Of a DNA stretch of 64,000 nucleotides, positions 53,977 to 62,260 are shown piece by piece; position 1 is the first letter of the stretch, and each line of letters starts with the position of its first letter. Below the pieces are notes generated by a model that made no database searches, was not told the origin of the DNA, and saw only the letters and a list, made by a program, of their open reading frames with translations. The stretch spans positions 310,001 to 374,000 of the forward strand of contig CAVXWX010000003.1 in assembly GCA_963765555.1 (NCBI GenBank), given 5' to 3'. A program made the translations under genes and the position numbers. Source of the DNA: JL08 sp963765555. Lineage in GTDB: Bacteria > Pseudomonadota > Alphaproteobacteria > Rhodobacterales > Rhodobacteraceae.

Positions 53977-56060
53977 TGGCCCAAACTCCGCCAGAACCAT
54001 TGACCGAACCGGCCCGCCGTGCCTTGTGGCAACGCGCTTCGATTGTGTGGATCCTTCCGTTTCTGGCGCTGATCATCGCGCTGGGTGTGGCGTGGCAAAC
54101 CTATGTGGATCGTGGCCCGCTGATCGAAATCGAATTCGAAAGCGGGGCAGGGGTAACCGCGGGCACCACGGAATTGCGCTATCGTGATGTGACGGTCGGT
54201 GTTGTCGAAAAGGTGCGTTTTTCCGACGGGCTGGGCGCGGTCGTGTTTTCTGTTCGGCTGGACAAGGATATTGCCCCGTTTGTCGATGCGGGATCACAGT
54301 TCTGGGTGGTGCGTCCCGAAGTGACAGCGCGCGGCGTGACCGGGCTGGACACAGTCCTGAGCGGGGTTTTCATCGAAGGATCGTGGGACAGCACGGTGAA
54401 TGAACCGCAAACGCAGTTTCGCGGGCTGAACGAAACGCCCCTGATCCGTCCGGGCGAGGTGGGGCTGCAAATTGCCCTGCGCACCACCGCGGATAGCAGC
54501 CTGACAGACAACGCGCCGATCCTTTATCGCGGCATCGAAGTGGGCCGTGTGGGGCGCGCGCGGGTTTCCCCGCGCAGCGGCATGGCCGTGGCCGAAGCGA
54601 TCATTTATGAACCGCACCACCTTCTGATCACGGATGCCACGCGGTTCTGGGATGCCTCGGGCTTTGATGTGTCCCTGTCCACCAGCGGTGCGGAAATCAA
54701 CTTTTCCTCGCTGGCTTCGCTCGTGTCGGGCGGAATCACCTTTGATACAATCGTGTCGGGCGGCGACACGGTGCAGGATGGCGCGGTGTTTCAGGTCTAT
54801 GCAGAAGAAGCGGATGCGCGCGAAAGCATCTTTAATGCGGGCGAGGTCGACGCGCTTTTGCTGAGCGTCGTGTTTCGTGACAACGTGGCCGGCCTGACTG
54901 TCGGGTCACCCGTCGAACTGCAAGGCATCCGCATCGGCGAGGTCAGCAACCTTGCGGGCACCGTCAGTCGCGATGACACCGGCAGGCGCGAGGTGCAGTT
55001 GAATGCCACCCTGTCGATCCAACCCGCCAAACTGGGGCTTCCGGGGGATGCGGACGCGCGGTCGGCACTGGCGTTCCTGCAAGAGCAGGTGCGATCCGGC
55101 CTGCGTGCGCGACTGGCCAGCGCCAGCCTTTTGACCGGTGGATTAAAGGTGGAACTGGTTGTGTTGAATGACATGCCAGAGGCGCGGATTGATACAACCG
55201 CAGAGCCGTTTCCCGTGCTGCCCAGCATCGAAGGCAACCTGTCGGATGTGGCCGCCACCGCCGAAGGTGTCCTGACCCGGATCAACAACTTGCCAATCGA
55301 GGAATTGTTGGCCAGCGCCATTGATTTTCTGGATGCCACCAAGGGCCTGATCGCCAACGAGGACCTGCAAGGTGCCCCCGCCGAATTGCGCGCGTTGCTG
55401 GGCGATGCGCGTGCCTTTGTCGGGTCCGACGCGATGCAGCAGGTGCCAGAGCAATTGTCCGCTACATTGGTTCGGCTTGAAACGCTGATGGCGGAAATCG
55501 AGGCGCAAAAAACGGTCGAGCGGTTGCTGGCCGCGGTTGATTCAGCCGCCGCCGCCGCAGGCAGCGTGGAAACCGCTGTGGCCGGTGCCCCCGCCCTGAT
55601 GTCGCGGATTGAAGCGGTCGCGGCCAAGGCCGAAAACCTTAAGCTGGAAGAACTGGTGAGCGAGGTCACAAGCCTTGTGGATGCGGCTGAGGCGCTGATC
55701 GGGTCCGAAGATACCGCCGGTTTGCCCGCCGCGTTGACCGCTGCCCTTGTCGAGGTTGAGGCAACATTGGCCGAACTGCGCGAAGGCGGCGCGATTGACA
55801 ACGCCAACAAGGCGCTGGCCTCGGCCCAATCGGCGGCAGATGCGGTGGCCGTTTCGGTGCAGGATTTGCCCGCGTTGATGGACCGCATGTCACAGGTGCT
55901 GTCGCAGCTCAGCACGACATTGGCAGATTACGATGAAAATTCGGCGCTGAACCGCGATGCCCGTGCGGCCCTGCGCGAGATCAATTCAGCCGCCAAAGCG
56001 TTTGAATCCCTTGCCCGCACCATTGAACGCAACCCCAATTCGCTTTTGATAGGACGCTGA
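53976..56060 (+). CDS. pqiB: MCE-domain lipid transport protein PqiB
   Basis: A 694-residue protein with one N-terminal helix (IVWILPFLALIIALGVAWQTY) and three MCE domains (about 45-130, 163-255 and 293-380; for example GTTELRYRDVTVGVVEKV, APILYRGIEVGRVGRARV, SPVELQGIRIGEVSNL). The C-terminal 280 residues are Ala/Glu-rich and helical. In PqiB such helices form a needle-like tunnel across the periplasm to the outer membrane. It lies between PqiA and PqiC. Confidence 0.92.
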   Translation: MAQTPPEPLTEPARRALWQRASIVWILPFLALIIALGVAWQTYVDRGPLIEIEFESGAGVTAGTTELRYRDVTVGVVEKVRFSDGLGAVVFSVRLDKDIAPFVDAGSQFWVVRPEVTARGVTGLDTVLSGVFIEGSWDSTVNEPQTQFRGLNETPLIRPGEVGLQIALRTTADSSLTDNAPILYRGIEVGRVGRARVSPRSGMAVAEAIIYEPHHLLITDATRFWDASGFDVSLSTSGAEINFSSLASLVSGGITFDTIVSGGDTVQDGAVFQVYAEEADARESIFNAGEVDALLLSVVFRDNVAGLTVGSPVELQGIRIGEVSNLAGTVSRDDTGRREVQLNATLSIQPAKLGLPGDADARSALAFLQEQVRSGLRARLASASLLTGGLKVELVVLNDMPEARIDTTAEPFPVLPSIEGNLSDVAATAEGVLTRINNLPIEELLASAIDFLDATKGLIANEDLQGAPAELRALLGDARAFVGSDAMQQVPEQLSATLVRLETLMAEIEAQKTVERLLAAVDSAAAAAGSVETAVAGAPALMSRIEAVAAKAENLKLEELVSEVTSLVDAAEALIGSEDTAGLPAALTAALVEVEATLAELREGGAIDNANKALASAQSAADAVAVSVQDLPALMDRMSQVLSQLSTTLADYDENSALNRDARAALREINSAAKAFESLARTIERNPNSLLIGR

Positions 56061-56063
56061 CCC

Positions 56064-56624
56064 ATGATGTTGAAAACGCTTGCTGCGGCCCTTTCTGTTG
56101 CTTTTGGTCTGTCGGCCTGTTCGACACCCACAACCTTTGTGCAGGTGCCGCCCGCCCCGGTGACCGAACGCGTGAACATCGCGTTCCCGTCTGTCGAGGT
56201 GCGCGCGGTGTCGCTGCCAACCTATGCCGCATCCGAAGAGATTTACGGGCAGGGCGCGGATGGCGTTCTGGCCAGCGCGACAAGCGCGCGGTGGGCCGAT
56301 GTGCCCGAACGCGCCATCACGCTTGAACTCAGCCGCAATCTGGCGGAACTGACCGGCGCGCGCGTGGCACCTGAACCGTGGCCCTTTGATGCGCGCCCCG
56401 CTGCAACGGTGGACGTGCGGTTCGAAGATTTGCTGGCCGGTGCAAACGGGGTGTTTCGCACGTCGGGGCAGTATTTTGTGTCTTCCGAAAGCGGGCGCGA
56501 ACGATCGGGCCTGTTCCGGCTGGACGTGCCTTATGACGTAGCGGCGGGGCCGGATGCCATCGCGCAGGCGCGTGCGCGCGCGATCCTTGATCTGGCAACC
56601 CTGATCGCGCGCAAGGCGCTTTAG
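56064..56624 (+). CDS. pqiC: PqiC-type ABC transport auxiliary lipoprotein
   Basis: A 186-residue lipoprotein. The signal ends in a lipobox (FGLSAC), so the mature protein is lipid-anchored, probably to the outer membrane. The rest matches the ABC_trans_aux domain seen in PqiC (VRAVSLPTYAASEEIYGQ; AITLELSRNLAELTGARV). It follows pqiB by three bases and would dock PqiB at the outer membrane. Its end slightly overlaps the convergent racemase-like gene. Confidence 0.88.
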   Translation: MMLKTLAAALSVAFGLSACSTPTTFVQVPPAPVTERVNIAFPSVEVRAVSLPTYAASEEIYGQGADGVLASATSARWADVPERAITLELSRNLAELTGARVAPEPWPFDARPAATVDVRFEDLLAGANGVFRTSGQYFVSSESGRERSGLFRLDVPYDVAAGPDAIAQARARAILDLATLIARKAL

Positions 56625-57361
56625 GGGCGCGCATCCGTCAGGTGCAAGGGAAAGCTGCGCGGCATTAGACCGGCCTGAAACCAACAGGCAAAGCTGTAGA
56701 TGGAATAGACTGGCAGGCCCGTCAGGCGGCGGATGTCGTCGGCATAGGGCACCATGTTGGTGCATTCCAGCACGATGGCCCCCAGATCGGGATGCGTCCG
56801 TGTCAGCGCCAGTGCGGCGGTACACAGGTCTTCGCGGCATTGGGCGAAATCCATGTCCGGTTCATCCCGCAAGACCCCGCGGGCAAATTGCGTGTCTACA
56901 GGCGTGCCCATCACCGGCGTGTCGGGCGCGACATTGGCCGCTTTCAGATGGGCCGCTGTCAGGGTGTCGGGCGAAATCGTCAGGATACCGACCCGTTTGC
57001 CGGGGGGCAGGGTGGCGGCCACCATGGGCACCTGCATCAACGATGAAGTGGCCACCGGAACGTTCAGCGCCGCCGCCAGTTCACCCTGTAACAACGACAG
57101 AAATCCGCAGGTGGTTGTGATCCCGTCACATCCGCTGTCCACCAGTTCGCGCCCCGCCGCGATGAACCTGTCCAGCAGGGCCGTGGGATCGTTCAGCACC
57201 ACCTTTTCGGGGCTGGCATCACGCACGATGCGGTACTGCACCGGAAACGGCCATGTCTGTGCGTTGCCCGTATCACCCGGAATTCTGGGAAAGCGGGTGT
57301 CGAGCATCAGAATGCCCAATGTCGCCCCGTATACCGTCTTGCCGCCTGAAAATGTTGTCAT
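56621..57361 (-). CDS. Aspartate/glutamate racemase family protein
   Basis: A 246-residue member of the Asp/Glu racemase superfamily with the two expected catalytic Cys regions: GITTTCGFLSLLQ and IVLECTNMVPYADDI. The fold is used for amino-acid or hydantoin racemases and for maleate isomerases; the exact reaction is not evident. It lies downstream of the MarR gene (89 bases), divergent from a D-amino-acid-dehydrogenase-like gene, a TRAP importer and 5-oxoprolinase subunits, so a role on glutamate- or pyroglutamate-like substrates is plausible. Confidence 0.78.
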   Translation of the reverse strand: MTTFSGGKTVYGATLGILMLDTRFPRIPGDTGNAQTWPFPVQYRIVRDASPEKVVLNDPTALLDRFIAAGRELVDSGCDGITTTCGFLSLLQGELAAALNVPVATSSLMQVPMVAATLPPGKRVGILTISPDTLTAAHLKAANVAPDTPVMGTPVDTQFARGVLRDEPDMDFAQCREDLCTAALALTRTHPDLGAIVLECTNMVPYADDIRRLTGLPVYSIYSFACWFQAGLMPRSFPLHLTDARP

Positions 57362-57450
57362 CCGGTTTGGCCTTTCGTGCCCGATCCTGCGCGGCCCATG
57401 GAAAACCGGAACCGGCGGAATTTCAACGGGTGATATCGCGAAGGGGGGTT

Positions 57451-57966
57451 CTAATACGCGGTGGCCGCGCGCGATGCCTGATCATATTGGCCCGACATCA
57501 GCCGCAACAGCGCCGACAGATCGCTCACGCGCTCAGGCTCGACCCCCAGATCGCCGATGGCGCGCAGCAACAACGCCTCGCGGATTTCGCGATACCGGTC
57601 ACAGGCGGCGCGGCCGGTTTGTGTTGTCGTCACTGATTTTTCCTTGCCCTTGCGCACATCCTGCACAAGCCCCGCGCGGGTCAGTTTCTTCAGCGCATAG
57701 TTGACGGTATGGGTGTCTTCGATGTTCAGCACATGGCAGATATCGGCCAGCTTCTTGGCGCGGTCGCGGTGGCGGATTGTGTGCAGCACCAGCACGTCAA
57801 GCGCGGACAGATCGGGATAGCCTGCGGCAGACATGGCGCGCACAACCCAGCGGTTGAACGCATTGCCTGCAAGGATCAGGCCGAATTCGAATTCGGACAG
57901 TTCGGGAAACGCGCCTGTGGCAAGATGCGCGGATGAAACGATAGGGCCAAGATCATGTTCAGACAT
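57451..57966 (-). CDS. MarR-like winged-helix transcriptional regulator
   Basis: A 171-residue regulator with a central winged helix (LDVLVLHTIRHRDRAKKLADICHVLNIEDTHTVNYALKKLTRAGLVQDVRKGKEKSVTTTQTG). I start it at MSEHDLGPIV (57966); the frame stays open further upstream into the divergent gene's leader without support. A clean palindrome lies in the divergent gap, a probable operator. It likely represses both the racemase-like gene and the oxidase/TRAP operon. Confidence 0.82.
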   Translation of the reverse strand: MSEHDLGPIVSSAHLATGAFPELSEFEFGLILAGNAFNRWVVRAMSAAGYPDLSALDVLVLHTIRHRDRAKKLADICHVLNIEDTHTVNYALKKLTRAGLVQDVRKGKEKSVTTTQTGRAACDRYREIREALLLRAIGDLGVEPERVSDLSALLRLMSGQYDQASRAATAY

Positions 57967-57994
57967 ATCGCATAATCCAACTTGTCGATAAAAT

Positions 57995-58011
57995 GTCAAC
58001 AAAATGTTGAC
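57995..58011. promoter_or_regulatory. Palindromic operator between the MarR-like regulator and the DadA-like oxidase
   Basis: GTCAACA-AAA-TGTTGAC is a perfect 7-bp inverted repeat with a 3-base centre, in the 102-base gap between divergent starts (57966 and 58069). Its right arm contains TTGAC, which may be part of a -35 element for the oxidase operon. This is the size and position expected for a MarR-type dimer site. Confidence 0.6.
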
Positions 58012-58068
58012 TTGTGTGCGAATCCGGTCAGTGTAGGGGAACAATTGGAATTGCGGGGGGCAATCCCG

Positions 58069-59310
58069 GTGGCGAACCATGTGATCATTATCGGGGCAGG
58101 CATCGTTGGCGTTTCAACCGCCATCTGGTTGCGCCGCTATGATGTCAACGTCACCTTGGTGGATCGCGCCGCACCGGGGCAGGGCACATCCTATGGCAAC
58201 GCGGGCGTTCTGGCGGCCTGTTCCATGGTGCCCGTCACCGCCCCCGGTTTGATCGGCAAGGCGCCGGGGTTGCTGATGAACCCCGAATTCCCGCTGTTCC
58301 TGCGCTGGCGCTATCTGCCCAAACTGGTGCCGTGGCTGCGCAAGTATATGGCACACGCCAATGATACAGACACCCGCCGCATTGCGGCCGGATTAACCCC
58401 GATCGTCGCCGACACGGTCGAACAACACAAGGCACTGGTGCAGGGTACAAGCGCGAAAGACTGGATCACCGACAGTGATTACAATTTTGCCTATGCCGAC
58501 AGGGCCGCGTTCCATGCTGACAGCTATACATGGGGCCTGCGCGCGCAGGCAGGGTTTGAACCGGTCCTGATCGAAGGGCGCGATGTGCAGGACTATGAGC
58601 CCAACCTGTCGCCCGACATCACCTGCCTTGCGTCGATGAAAAACCACGGCTTTATCCGCGATCCGGGCGGGTATGTGGCCGCACTGGCGCAGGTGTTTAC
58701 CGATATGGGCGGGCAGGTGCGGCAGGCCGACGTGCTGGATTTCGAATTTGAAGGCGACCGGATTTCGGCGGTGCTCACAGATCAGGGTGCATTGCCCTGT
58801 GATCACGCGGTGCTGGCATCGGGGGTGTGGTCCAAACCGCTGATGGCCAAACTGGGCCTGAATATTCCGCTCGAAACCGAACGCGGCTATCACATCGTGT
58901 TCGAGGGCGCAGAAGGCGGCCCCAAGGCACCGACGATGGTCGCCAGCGGAAAATTCGTCGCCACCCCGATGGCGGCAGGATTGCGCTGTGCCGGCATTGT
59001 TGAATTCGGGGGGTTACAGGCAGGCCCGTCCAAGGCCCCACTGGCCTTGCTGCGCCGTCAGGTGGCGCGCGTGTTTCCCAATTTGACCGCCAAATCCGAG
59101 TTGGAATGGCTGGGCCACCGTCCGGCCCCCAGTGACAGCCTGCCGCTGATTGGCGAAGTGGGCACAAAAGGCGTCTATACCGCCTTTGGCCACCATCACA
59201 TCGGCCTCACAGGCGGGCCTAAAACGGGGCGATTGGTGGCCGACATTCTAACCGGGCGCAGCCCGAACATTGACTTGCACCCCTACGCGCCGCAAAGATT
59301 TGCGTCATAA
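58069..59310 (+). CDS. FAD-dependent D-amino acid dehydrogenase-like oxidoreductase (DadA family)
   Basis: A 413-residue flavoprotein of the DAO family with the FAD motif VIIIGAGIVGVSTAIWLRRY, TSYGNAGVLAACSMVP (DadA-type), a central RDPGGYVAALAQVF and the C-terminal GHHHIGLTGGPKTGRLVADI. I start it at a GTG (58069) with GGGGGG 8 bases upstream, since the FAD fold begins four residues later. DadA oxidises D-amino acids to keto acids. It heads the operon with a TRAP importer and 5-oxoprolinase genes, so a D-amino or imino acid is a likely substrate. Confidence 0.8.
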   Translation: MANHVIIIGAGIVGVSTAIWLRRYDVNVTLVDRAAPGQGTSYGNAGVLAACSMVPVTAPGLIGKAPGLLMNPEFPLFLRWRYLPKLVPWLRKYMAHANDTDTRRIAAGLTPIVADTVEQHKALVQGTSAKDWITDSDYNFAYADRAAFHADSYTWGLRAQAGFEPVLIEGRDVQDYEPNLSPDITCLASMKNHGFIRDPGGYVAALAQVFTDMGGQVRQADVLDFEFEGDRISAVLTDQGALPCDHAVLASGVWSKPLMAKLGLNIPLETERGYHIVFEGAEGGPKAPTMVASGKFVATPMAAGLRCAGIVEFGGLQAGPSKAPLALLRRQVARVFPNLTAKSELEWLGHRPAPSDSLPLIGEVGTKGVYTAFGHHHIGLTGGPKTGRLVADILTGRSPNIDLHPYAPQRFAS

Positions 59311-59359
59311 CAAGATCAAGAATAACCGAAAATCCAACACTCAAAGGGAGAACGACCAA

Positions 59360-60331
59360 ATGAAAACAATGAAAGCAACAGCCGCATTGATGGCGGCCAC
59401 GGCGCTGACAGCCACTGCCACGATGGCCGAAACATGGGACATGCCGCTGGCCTATTCGGCAACCAATTTCCATTCCGAAAACGCGGCCAAGTTCGGTGAA
59501 TGTGTCACCACCGGCACCGGTGGCGAGATCGAGATTGTCACCCATCCGTCCGGATCGTTGTTCAAGGGGGCCGATATCAAACGTGCGGTCCAGACCGGTC
59601 AGGTGCCGATTGGCGAACGCCTGTTGTCGGGTCACCAGAACGAAAACGCCGTGTTCGGATTTGACAGCGTGCCGTTCCTTGCCACGTCTTTCGATGCCTC
59701 GGGCAAGCTTTATGAAGCCGCGCGTCCGGCGCTGGACAAAATTCTGGCCGACCAGAACCTGACCATTCTCTATTCCGTGCCATGGCCGCCCCAGGGCCTT
59801 TACTTCAAGAAAGAGGTCAATTCCGTTGCCGATATGGCAGGCATCAAATTCCGCTCTTACAACAACGCCACCGCGCGTCTGGCAGAATTGACGGGCATGT
59901 TGCCGGTGACCATCGAAGCCGCCGAAATTTCGCAGGCCTTCGCAACGGGTGTCGCGGAATCGATGATTTCGTCGGGCGCCACCGGCTATGACCGCAAGGT
60001 CTGGGAAAGCCTGACCCATTTTTACGAGGTCGACGCCTGGCTGCCCTATAACCACGTGATGGTAAACAACGATGCGTGGGCCGGTGTGAGCGATGCCAAC
60101 AAGGCCGTGATCACCGACTGCGCGGCAACCGCCACGGCTGATGGTCTGGCCGCGTCCAAGGCCTATACGCAGTTCACGATGGATGGTCTGGCCGAAGGTG
60201 GCATGACCGTTGGTCCGGCAGGCGAAACCCTTGTGAACGAATTGAAAGAGATCGGCCAAACCATGACCGCCGAATGGCTTGAAGCCGCGGGCGAGGATGG
60301 CGCGGCCATCGTTGAGGCGTTCAACAACTAG
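59360..60331 (+). CDS. TRAP transporter substrate-binding protein (DctP family)
   Basis: A 323-residue periplasmic protein with a Sec signal peptide (ATAALMAATALTATATMAE) and the DctP fold: TWDMPLAYSATNFHSENAAKF, GADIKRAVQTGQVPIGERLLS and FRSYNNATARLAELTGMLPVTIEAAEISQAFATGV. GGGAG precedes the ATG. Together with 60398 and 60935 it forms a complete TRAP importer. It lies after a DadA-like oxidase and upstream of pxpB/pxpC, which suggests an amino-acid-like ligand such as D-glutamate or pyroglutamate (inference). Confidence 0.9.
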   Translation: MKTMKATAALMAATALTATATMAETWDMPLAYSATNFHSENAAKFGECVTTGTGGEIEIVTHPSGSLFKGADIKRAVQTGQVPIGERLLSGHQNENAVFGFDSVPFLATSFDASGKLYEAARPALDKILADQNLTILYSVPWPPQGLYFKKEVNSVADMAGIKFRSYNNATARLAELTGMLPVTIEAAEISQAFATGVAESMISSGATGYDRKVWESLTHFYEVDAWLPYNHVMVNNDAWAGVSDANKAVITDCAATATADGLAASKAYTQFTMDGLAEGGMTVGPAGETLVNELKEIGQTMTAEWLEAAGEDGAAIVEAFNN

Positions 60332-60347
60332 GCCGAAACAGAAGAGC

Positions 60348-60370
60348 GGGCGGTTCCACAGGGACCGCCC
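60348..60370 (+). other. Intercistronic stem-loop after the TRAP binding-protein gene
   Basis: GGGCGGTTCC (60348-60357) pairs with GGGACCGCCC (60361-60370) across a 3-base loop, with one G-U pair. It begins 16 bases after the binding-protein stop and precedes the small permease. The downstream sequence CAATTGCTTT is only mildly T-rich. Confidence 0.55.
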
Positions 60371-60397
60371 CAATTGCTTTAACCGGGGGACATTCCG

Positions 60398-60931
60398 ATG
60401 ACATTCATGCGCGGGCTGCGACGCACGCTCGATTATCTCTATGCACTGTCGGGCGTTCTGGCGGCCCTTAGTCTGGTGGCCATTCTGCTGTTGATCGTGG
60501 TGCAGATGCTGGCCCGCTGGACCGGAGAGGTGTTTCCCGGCGCGCCGGATTATGCCGGTTATGCAATGGCGGCAGCATCGTTTCTGGCCTTTGCCAGTGC
60601 GCTGAACAAGGGATCGCATATCCGCGTGTCCATCCTGTTGAACGCGGTGGGGCCCAAGGCCAACCGGTTTCTGGAAATCTGGTGCTTTACCATCGGCACG
60701 GCAGTGGCGTGGTATGTTGCCTATTATTCATGGCGTTTGATCGGGTTCGCGATCAAATTCAACGACGTCAGTCAGGGGCAGGATGCGACGCCTTTGTGGA
60801 TTCCGCAAATGCCCATGCTGATCGGCGCGATCATTCTGGCCATCGCGCTGACCGATCACCTTTTGCAACTTATCTTCACCGGCAAACACGGCATCGTTCG
60901 TGATCTGGCCGATCAAAGCCACGGAGAATAA
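60398..60931 (+). CDS. TRAP transporter small permease (DctQ family)
   Basis: A 177-residue membrane protein with four helices and a DctQ-type core (VVQMLARWTGEVFPGAPDYAGYAMAAASFLAFASALNKGSHIRVSILL). GGGG-rich ribosome-binding sequence (CCGGGGGACATTCCG) precedes the ATG. It is followed by the large permease after three bases. Confidence 0.88.
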   Translation: MTFMRGLRRTLDYLYALSGVLAALSLVAILLLIVVQMLARWTGEVFPGAPDYAGYAMAAASFLAFASALNKGSHIRVSILLNAVGPKANRFLEIWCFTIGTAVAWYVAYYSWRLIGFAIKFNDVSQGQDATPLWIPQMPMLIGAIILAIALTDHLLQLIFTGKHGIVRDLADQSHGE

Positions 60932-60934
60932 CAG

Positions 60935-62248
60935 ATGCAGGAAACCTATATCATCATCCTGTTCCTGTTCGTTCTGTTCACGCTGCTGGGGTCGGGCGTC
61001 TGGGTTGGCCTTGCGCTGATGGGCGTGGCCTTTGTGGGGATGGAACTGTTCACCACCCGCCCCGTGGGCGACACGATGGCCACCACGATCTGGTCGGCCT
61101 CGTCATCGTGGACATTGACCGCGCTGCCGATGTTCATCTGGATGGGGGAAATTCTGTATCGCACGCGATTGTCCGAAGATATGTTTCGCGGGCTTAGCCC
61201 GTGGCTGGCACGGCTGCCGGGCGGGCTGGTGCATACCAATATCGTCGGCTGCACCGTGTTTGCCGCCGTATCGGGATCATCGGCGGCCACGCTGACCACG
61301 GTTGGCAAGATGTCGATCCCCGAATTGCGCAAACGCGATTATCCCGAAACCATGGTGATCGGCACATTGGCCGGCGCGGCCACGCTGGGCCTGATGATCC
61401 CGCCATCGCTGACGCTGATCGTGTATGGAGTCACGATCAATGAAAGCATCACCAAACTGTTCTTTGCCGGTATCCTGCCGGGGTTGTTTCTGGCGTCGAT
61501 GTTCATGGCCTATGTGGCAATCTATGCGACAGTGTCCAAACGCTGGAACCCAGCGGTAGAACCGAAAATGACCTTTGCCCAAAAGGTATCGAATTCACGG
61601 TTTCTGATCCCCGTGATCCTGCTGATCACGGTTGTGATCGGATCGATGTATCTGGGCATTGCCACCGCGACCGAGGCGGCGGCGTTTGGCGTGATCGGAT
61701 CGCTGCTGCTGGCGGCGGGGCAGGGATCACTGTCGTGGCGCACCTTTACCGAAAGCCTGATGGGGGCCACCCGCACCAGCGCGATGATTGCCCTGATCCT
61801 TGCGGGCGCGGCGTTCCTGTCACTGTCGATGGGCTTTACCGGCCTGCCGCGCGGCTTGGCCGATCTGATCGCCACGCTGGAACTGACGCGGTTTCAACTG
61901 CTGATGGTGTTGCTGGTGTTCTACATCATACTGGGCTGTTTTCTGGATGGTATTTCGTCTGTCGTGCTGACCATGGCCGTGGTCGAACCGATGGTGCGCG
62001 AAGCGGGGATTGACCTGATCTGGTTCGGTATATTCATCGTTGTCGTCGTGGAAATGGCGCAGATCACGCCGCCCATCGGGTTCAACCTGTTCGTGCTGCA
62101 AGGCATGACTGAACACGAGATGAGCTTTATCGCCAAGGCGGCGATCCCGATGTTCCTGATCATGGTGCTGATGGTGTTCGTGCTGATCGCCTTTCCCGAG
62201 ATTGCGACATGGCTGCCCGACAATCTGCGCGCTGGTCCGAACGGATAG
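60935..62248 (+). CDS. TRAP transporter large permease (DctM family)
   Basis: A 437-residue membrane protein with DctM signatures: SSWTLTALPMFIWMGEILYRT, FAAVSGSSAATLTTVGKMSIPEL, LGLMIPPSLTLIVYGVTINESI and ITPPIGFNLFVLQGM near the end. It forms the ion-coupled channel of the importer. Twelve bases later the BASS-like permease gene begins. Confidence 0.92.
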   Translation: MQETYIIILFLFVLFTLLGSGVWVGLALMGVAFVGMELFTTRPVGDTMATTIWSASSSWTLTALPMFIWMGEILYRTRLSEDMFRGLSPWLARLPGGLVHTNIVGCTVFAAVSGSSAATLTTVGKMSIPELRKRDYPETMVIGTLAGAATLGLMIPPSLTLIVYGVTINESITKLFFAGILPGLFLASMFMAYVAIYATVSKRWNPAVEPKMTFAQKVSNSRFLIPVILLITVVIGSMYLGIATATEAAAFGVIGSLLLAAGQGSLSWRTFTESLMGATRTSAMIALILAGAAFLSLSMGFTGLPRGLADLIATLELTRFQLLMVLLVFYIILGCFLDGISSVVLTMAVVEPMVREAGIDLIWFGIFIVVVVEMAQITPPIGFNLFVLQGMTEHEMSFIAKAAIPMFLIMVLMVFVLIAFPEIATWLPDNLRAGPNG

Positions 62249-62260
62249 CGCGCGAACGGA

